From positions 1,798,001 to 1,862,000 of the forward strand of contig JAZKJV010008261.1 in NCBI GenBank assembly GCA_037367405.1: a stretch of DNA of 64,000 nucleotides, given 5' to 3'. How positions within the stretch are numbered: the stretch's first letter is position 1; the number at the start of each line of letters is the position of its first letter. The DNA comes from Ottelia alismoides. Its lineage: Eukaryota > Streptophyta > Magnoliopsida > Alismatales > Hydrocharitaceae. The position numbers and the translations under genes are program-made. The notes under the pieces were generated by a model. That model searched no databases. It had not been told where the DNA came from and saw only the letters and a program-made list of their open reading frames with translations. Below, piece after piece: positions 57,350 to 64,000 of this stretch.

Positions 57350-58612
57350 ATGGTACAACGACATTATGAACTATCTTATCGCCAAGAAAAGTCCTCAAGG
57401 TTGGCCCAGACAGTGACTTGAGACCTTCCTTGCGAAGTCCAAGTCGTACCATTGGGAGGATCCCATCCTTTATCATGAAGGGGGGGATAGCGTTTGGCGT
57501 CGGTGCATTCCTCAAGAGGAGCACCATAGCGTCCTCACATAGTGCCACAAGCTCGAGGCAGGAGGACATCATTCTGGGAGGATAGCAGCACAGAAAGTGC
57601 TCCAATCCGACCTATGGTGGCCTACCCTCTTCATGGATTCTGATGAATTTGTGAAGAGGTGTACTGAATGTCAGAGGATGGGCACTTGTGGACAACGTGA
57701 CTTGATGCCGATGCAACCCATTCACTTCTGTGAGGTTTTTGACGCATGGGGCATCGATTTCATGGGTCCATCCCTAAGAGTCAGGGATTTGAGTACATTC
57801 TGTTGGTTGTCGATTACGTGAGTCGTTGGGTTGAGGCCATTCCCGCCTGAACCGCAAATGCTAAGTCCATTTGCCAGTTTTTGAGGAAAAATATCATTTC
57901 ACGATTCAGGGTGCCTAGAGTTTTGATATCTGACGAGGGGTCTCATTTTATCAATGACGAGGTAAAGGCCATTGCTAATGAGTTCGTCATAGACCATCGA
58001 GTTACCACTCCATATCATACTTAGATCAATGATCTTGCTGAAGTATCGAATAGGGAGATCAAGACGATACTGCAGAAGGTCGTCTGCCATATCGAAAGGA
58101 TTGGTCATAGATTTTCGACTCGGTCTTGTGGGCATATTGGACTTCCTTCAAGACACCTTTGGGTACGTCTCCCTTTCATCTCGTTTATGACAAGCCATGC
58201 CATTTACCTATGGAGATAAAGCACAAGTCACTATGGGTTGTCACTGAGATATTATTGGATCCAAAGAGTATGGGAGATTAGAGAAAGGCAGAATTGGCTG
58301 TCCTGGAGGAGCTTAGAGATACAACCTTTTCGAGTAGCCTATAGTATAAGGAGCGAGTGAAGATATGGCATGATTCTCATATCAGCCATAAGCAGTTTGA
58401 GCCGAACCGACGAGTATGGCTATTCGATGCTAGGTTGAGATTATTTCCAAGGAAGTTGCAGAGCAAGTGGAAGGGACCATACTTGGTTCGAAAGGCACAC
58501 GACAATGAAAGCATTGATATATCTAAGTTGTCATCTGAGTCTACCTTTCGAATTAACGGTCAGAGCCCTTAAGCCATATCTAGATCATGATCCGCTGATC
58601 GTTGACATCGCC
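57350..58612 (+). pseudogene. Integrase of element C, catalytic D-D-E still visible
   Basis: Integrase joins cDNA to the host DNA. The zinc motif region reads GGHHSGRIAAQKVLQ then CTECQRMG. Catalytic residues are D in WGIDFMGP (57756), D in ISDEGSHF (57932) and E in LAEVSNREIK (58040), with D-35-E spacing. Downstream blocks TPFGTSPFHLVYDKPCHLP-like and FDARLRLFPRKLQSKWKGPY belong to the C-terminal domain and end in FRINGQ. Several frame changes and stops separate these parts. Confidence 0.85.
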
Positions 58613-60602
58613 CCTATTCATTTTCCATGAGATCTAGTCTTTGACTCACATCATTTGCATCACATGCCTGATTATCACTTTTCTCCCGCAGTTGTATAGA
58701 TCCAGTTGTCCATATCGCACATTCTTTTGTCTACTACCCCCTCTTCATCCTATGATTATGCTATATTTAGGGTGTACTTTACTCGAAGTATAGGGGGGTG
58801 TCAGATTTTTTATTATTCTTTTAATTCTTTACCTCTATTTTGATGCCAATATTTAGGGATATTTTACCCTAAGTATAGAGGAGGTAAACCCCGTACATTC
58901 TATCCCTCGGTAATCCCCTTGTGTACAAACTTCTATACTTAGGATTACTTGATCCTAAGTATAGGGGGATCACCGACTTTTATTGATTTTATTCTTTTAT
59001 TCGCCGTTGCAGTACATCCTTTCTTTTCACTTCCATATACTAAGCATGAGTTATGTCTTCTTCATTGCTCTCGGATCACTCTGAGGACATCGTTTGAGCT
59101 AAGTATGAGGGGTCTTGTATATATTGTATATATACTTTAGTCATAAATCGTACTTTATGTGAGTGTTTTATTAAATAAAGGCTAAAATCCTTGTACCTAA
59201 AAATCATAAAATTTTTTAAAATGTCTTGCATATACATGTCTGTAAATAGTTATTTGTAAAAACTATTTTTGTACAAATGTTTGTAAAAATGCTTTGATTC
59301 TGAAAAGTTTGTAAATATATTTGTATCAAAATTATGTATATAATACAAAATTTTTGAAAAATATTTGAAAAATAGAAAGTTTGCAAAAAAATTTGTTTGT
59401 AAAAAGTTTGCAAAACTTCTTCCTCCTTGCATTCAAACATTTTCAAAAATTTTGCATATTTTGAAAATTGCATCAAAAAGAGTTTTGTACATTTTTTGTA
59501 TATTCTTATGAATCATAGTTGACATTTAAACTAATATGGAATTAATTTGGAAAATAGAGCTTGGTTAAGACCTAAATCCACTTAACTCTCAGAGGAACCT
59601 TATAGGATTTGGGGTTAAGACTCTTCAGGTCCATTAGTGACTTAATTCTTTGAGTCCACTAGGCTATATTCACATGTAATCTTGATGAGCCTATGTAGAA
59701 CACTTAACAACGTACGCATGACTCTCACAGATAATGGCTTTACTTGGACCAGCACATAGATCCACACGGATGAGGTGATGAGGAGGCAGTTTTCTTTAGC
59801 TTGGAGTAGCATACGAGGGTAGTACTAGGTGGAACCTCTCATCTTCCTTTAGGGAGGGATGTATGTCTCAACATGGTCTAGTAGCATTGAGGTCTAAAGA
59901 TAGGAGTTGTGGGTTGCAATAATGCTTCAAAAGAGGAATAGTCTACTGGCTCAGGAAGAAAAAGTCCTTATATATATGCTGCACTATGTAGATATGTTGT
60001 ACATATGCACATCAAAAAAATATGTGCAAATTCAAGAAAACTCCAAAAAAGTGGACAAACCTGATTGAAAATAAAATACCTCCCGGAGTGTATATTACAC
60101 ATTCTCATCTCATGAAGCTTGCAGCGGGAGACTTAGCTACACTGGTTGGGCTCCCAGGGATACATGGATACACTGGCCATGGTCCATTCTCTTCTTTCCC
60201 CCTCTTCTTGAGTCGGTTGCCCTTGAACTTAGAAGAGAATACCCCGCTCCTCGAGGAAAGATCTACTAGACTAAGGAATTAGAGTTACCTTGCCGAGGGA
60301 GGCTGTTTATTTGTCATTTCTGAGGTGGGGAGCTACATATCACTTATACAGTACAAGGAAAGATACATGGTCATTAGAGTTTACGTATGTAGACTTGTTC
60401 TGATCTGGATTCTGACCATAGAATAGTGGAACTTGGAGGCTGTTGAGTCTTAAACCTAGATCTCAATAAGGTTCCGATAAACTCATACTCCAAAGGTCTG
60501 ACTGAGCTCCATACTTAAATTTAATGAAGATAAGTTTAATAATCAACCTTGATTCTCCTTCTTTTTCTTTTATTTTCTTTTCACTTCTTTTGCAAATAAA
60601 TG
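58613..60602 (+). other. Noncoding 3' region of element C, no envelope ORF
   Basis: No frame of useful length or domain is present between integrase and PPT. It holds four AAGTATAGGGGG-like words with hairpins (58762-59112), the GTATATA/TATATAC dyad with CTTTAGTCATAAATCG (59135-59150), and a TTTGAAAA-type A-tract region (about 59210-59480). The text 59500-59730 matches fragment G. Confidence 0.75.
58762..59112 (+). other. Hairpin-PPT modules of element C
   Basis: Four copies: 58762-58798 (imperfect stem, GAAGTATAGGGGGG); 58849-58884 (ATATTTAGGG/CCCTAAGTAT, one G-T pair, then AGAGGAGG); 58934-58969 (perfect 12 bp TATACTTAGGAT/ATCCTAAGTATA, loop TACTTG, then GGGGGA); 59099-59112 (CTAAGTATGAGGGG without hairpin). 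Confidence 0.88.
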
Positions 60603-60638
60603 TTTGCTAAGGGACTAGCAAAGGTAAAGTATAGGGGA
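60603..60638 (+). other. Final PPT of element C with upstream hairpin
   Basis: TTTGCTA/TAGCAAA (60603-60609, 60616-60622) with loop AGGGAC is followed by AAAGTATAGGGGA (60626-60638), which touches the 3' LTR. F has the same hairpin. Confidence 0.88.
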
Positions 60639-63600
60639 TGATGAATCCCTGATTCTCACTCTTTATTCTTTTATTTTAGCTATTTATCTTAGCAAAGCAT
60701 CATGTAAATATGTGTAAATACAATAACTTAACATTTTGCATGCATTTGTTAATATTACATAATTGTGTGTAAAAATAAAAGAATAAAGGAAAAGAAAAGG
60801 GAAGGGGGTATTTATAATAAATGCATAGTGACCCGAACCCCAAGAGAAGGTCAAGCCTTGACCTGATCGCAAAATAAAATAATTAGATAGAGATAAGGTC
60901 TACATTGTGTTGTACATATTACTTATCTTTGTAAATAATTATTTTTGACAAGATAAAATTAAATCATTATTTTCACTCATTTGTACATATATCTAGAAAT
61001 AACATAAAAAAAATAAAAATAAAAAGGTAAACAAAAATAAAAATATAATCCTCCCTTTATTGTACAAAACACATGTGCACGTATTACCTTCACTATTTAT
61101 TCTACACTATTAAATAATTTATAAAAATAAAAAAAATTATTGTGTACTCTTAAAATATGTTGTAAATAAATAAAATACAAAATAAGGGTATTTGTTTATA
61201 AATAAAATAATAAAAATACTTGTGCATAATACATAGGTATATTATACCTGTAAATAATACTATATATTGTATATACACTAATTTATTTTTCATAAAAATA
61301 ATTAAAAATCACAGAAAAATACTTTGAAAAATAATAAACATTTTCATGTTATGCACTTTTTAATTTAAATACATTTATTATTTTTAATTTTATTATCTTT
61401 ATTTTCGCCTCCATTTTGTCCTTTATCATCTTTTCTCCTTTTCCCAGCTTTCTTCTAGTTGGTCCACCTCGGTTTTGTTTACCGAGGTTAACTGGTCCCC
61501 TCCTCTTTTTCGCCCGATTCGGATTTGCCCCGATTTTCATTGATTTTTCGTAACCTGATCATGGCGCCCTTACTCCTGATCTTTTGCTCTGATTAGAGAG
61601 CGTAGATCCCTAATCTTCGCTCGCTCCTTGATAAGTCGATCTGCGCCTCAGTTCACGGACCACACCCCACTTTCTCGGACCTGGACGCCTATATAGCCTG
61701 CACCCCCTCTCCCCTTTTTCACATCTTTGGCTGCTCCACCACTTCCATTGTGCATCCCTTTTCCTTTATAGAGTGACAACACGAGAGGGAAAGGTTGAGG
61801 GCAGTAGTTGGAGCGTGAAAGCCCCCAGGTTCGGCGGGGATTTTCTCAGCTCCGTCGTGAGGAGCTCAGCCTCTACCAGCATCGACCATTGAGGCCATAA
61901 CCCCCGTGGACGATGTACACCACTCACAGGCGACTCTGATCATCCTTAGGTACTCTTTCTACCTTCTATTTCATTCGAATCGATCGTTCACCTGACGAAC
62001 AAGCCACCTCCGACACCAATCTGACCATCCCCTATTCCACCGCATTCCGACCTTCACACGCTTAACACGACCATCCCTTCGCTTCTCCATATGATCCACA
62101 ACCCCTCTCTTGACTCCAATCGCTGGATTGGAATCAAGCTACAGGTCTATTCCCTCATCCCACGCGAGACCTGACCCAATCACCATCTACCTTGTGGTTT
62201 TCGATATCTTTGGCGCTCTAACCCTCGTTGGAGCACCCTCTCTGAGAACACACCTTCTCCTACAGGGTTGCGCACTACCAGGCCTCATCTGGAGGTCAAT
62301 AGAGCACGGCTAAGCAGCTCCATGGAGCCACGATGCCCCATGGCCCTCCCCTTGGTCCTGGGCCTTTATGAGCCAACAAGTAGCTACGGATCAACCCCGA
62401 CTTCATTTTCCCCATTCCAGCAGCTCCGGGAGATGCCAGACCATCACTCCACCGCTGATTGAAACTCGCCGAAGGCGAGTTCATCTCAGTTCGTCCAGGT
62501 GCCCTCTCAGCTGTTTGATCGGGTATTTCCCCCAGTTTTGATCGTCACCATCCACCATCGAGGAGCTCCTGACCGTCAGATCCATTTGAGGATCCATTAG
62601 CCGTTGTCCATTGCCGAAGGGGTACCAATGCATCTCGATCATTCATTCATAAGTGGATCGCTCCAGCCGTTGGATCGCTCCTTAATAAAGGGTAATTTGT
62701 ACTTAGGCCCTTTCCTATTTTGCCTTTATTTCCGAGTCCTATAAATATTTATTGCAGTTATTTTACTTTGGACACTTTGCAGTTAGACCCTTGTTGTTTT
62801 CAGTATTTACATTTTAGTCCAGTATGTGTGAACTCACGTGCTTTTCTAGTATATTTGCGTTTTATGCCATGGACTTTATGTATGTTATGATTTGAATAAA
62901 AAGATTATGAGATTTGCATTTATACCCTTGTTCTCCCCAATCACATGTTGTACGCGTGTTTTCCAGGATAATTTGAAAGCTAGGCCCTAAGCTTCCTATG
63001 TGTGTTATGTTTTCGCCCTGAACTTTATTTGAATTACAAGTAGATCCCTATAATCTATCTGTCTTATTTTTAATTAAATAAACACCAAATTAACCCCAAA
63101 AATCTATTAAAATTACTGTGAGCTCTTGCTAACACGTAATATTTATAATATTTTGTGTGGATTAATTTATTTGCATTTATATTTTATAAAAAACTAAAAA
63201 CCCCTAAAAAGTGTTCTGTCTATTTTGAAAAATACATAAAAATTCTAAAATTCCTTTTAAAAAATTCCACCAAAATTTTTTTTGTGTCTGTTATTGTATG
63301 CTTTGCCTTCAGTAGCATTATTGTTTCTAAAACCATCATAAAAATCCTAAAAATCATAAAAACCTTAAAAATAAATAAAAACATATAAAATTCTAGTCAA
63401 ATAAAAAAAATACAATTCCAGTCCCTGTTTATAGCATTTGCTTTATAATTTCTCATAAAATGTTCTTAAGATTTTAAGGCATTTTAATTAATTTTAATTT
63501 GCAATTTAACCTTGGCTATGCACTATTTACATTTTTAGCCCTTGTTTGATTTTTTATAAAATCAAAAAAATATCAGAAAAACCCCAAGAAAATATCAAAA

Positions 63601-63943
63601 ACACTTTATTATTTGAAAACCCAAAAATATTTTTATTCTTAATTTTTGAGCATTTTTAGCTTTAAATAGAAATTCAAAAAGTTTGTTGTTTGCTTTATTG
63701 TCTTATTTGCTTATTTTCTTCCTTAATTTAAAATCATAAAAATTTGCAAAATTAAAACCAATAAAAATATGATTTTATTTTCTGAATTTTGACCACTTCA
63801 TAGGTTTTCTCGTTCTCCTTGTGTGCTACCATGGTTGTTGTAGCATGTAAAAAATAAATAGCGGAGACCGCTTACATTGTTTTATGTGCTTGATTGACTT
63901 ATCTCTTTGATTGTGTGGTTCTCTCTCTTTTTCTCGATTGAGA
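60639..63943 (+). repeat. 3' LTR of element C, end missing or interrupted
   Basis: It follows the 5' LTR from TGATGAATCCCTG through the TATA box (about 61690), the hairpin (62109-62138, one pair lost) and the AT-rich U5 to TTTCTCGATTGAG. The last 80 or so bases of the LTR are not there. Confidence 0.85.
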
Positions 63944-64000
63944 TCTGAAGGATATGGTTAGATCCTCAAGCGCATCACGGAAGCGTGAGCGTCATATGGA
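63944..64000. other. Unrelated sequence after the LTR C break
   Basis: The text ATCTGAAGGATATGG and CATCACGGAAGCGTGAGCG does not match the end of the 5' LTR. It may be the start of another insertion; the window ends too soon to tell. Confidence 0.4.

Larger units (their letters stand above)
47089..64000 (+). mobile_element. Athila-group Ty3/gypsy element C, nearly complete, dead
   Basis: C has a 3.39 kb 5' LTR, PBS, 1.4 kb leader, gag, linker, protease, RT, RNase H, integrase, a 2 kb noncoding 3' part with hairpin-PPT modules, a PPT, and a 3' LTR that follows the 5' copy to about 63943. All pol domains are recognisable but split over many frames. No envelope-like ORF is seen where some Athila elements have one. 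LTR copies differ by roughly one base in ten to fifteen by eye, so it is old. Confidence 0.88.

Overview
This window is plant nuclear DNA that consists almost entirely of retrotransposons, many of them nested inside one another. The evidence is plant-type LTR retrotransposons with initiator-Met-like and tRNA-Asp-like primer sites, L1-type LINE tails, a MULE transposase fragment, and one GC-rich host gene with a GT-AG intron. The GC-rich, alanine/arginine-rich first exon of that gene suggests a monocot, but the species cannot be read from the sequence. All coordinates were counted by hand and may be off by a few bases at soft boundaries.

Layout. 1-1475 (minus): broken MULE transposase. 1964-2398 (plus): small mitochondrial protein gene resembling NUCLEAR FUSION DEFECTIVE 6, the only likely host gene. 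2.6-10.5 kb: degenerate intergenic DNA with two 5'-truncated LINE tails, short tandem repeats and a minus-strand Athila-type LTR fragment (6175 to about 8265). 10555-15481: a complete but dead Ty1/copia element with 143/142 bp LTRs, inserted in a minus-strand LINE remnant. 16-18.3 kb: AT-rich DNA with copies of a TTTCGG-rich repeat. 18.3-64 kb: a tangle of Athila-group Ty3/gypsy elements.

The Athila-group block, with labels used below. E (minus, about 19147-24415) keeps leader, gag and protease but lost RT and integrase. It is fused to D (minus, about 24430-30174), a gag-pol-less element with 5' LTR and PBS but no 3' LTR. D sits in F (plus, 30175-36659: 3' internal part plus a 3.8 kb 3' LTR). 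F abuts G (36660-37715), a 3' internal fragment of an element like C. B (plus, from 37716) is inserted in G, has both LTRs and PBS but no gag-pol, and carries a 2.48 kb solo LTR with CTGCA target duplications inside its 5' LTR. C (plus, from 47089) is inserted in B's 3' LTR and is the most complete Athila copy: 5' LTR, PBS, leader, gag, protease, RT, RNase H, integrase, PPT and most of the 3' LTR, but with many stops and frameshifts.

The most unusual signal is a repeated module in the noncoding 3' parts of C, G, F, B and D: a short inverted repeat of the type TACTTAGG...CCTAAGTA followed at once by AGGGGG, which matches the polypurine tract beside the 3' LTR. The upper stem differs between copies but stays paired (GGAT/ATCC, GGG/CCC, GGCT/AGCC, GGTTA/TAACC), as expected for a selected structure. 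The last PPT has a different hairpin just upstream with an AGGA or AGGGA-like loop. No CRISPR array, rRNA, tRNA gene or convincing envelope ORF was seen.
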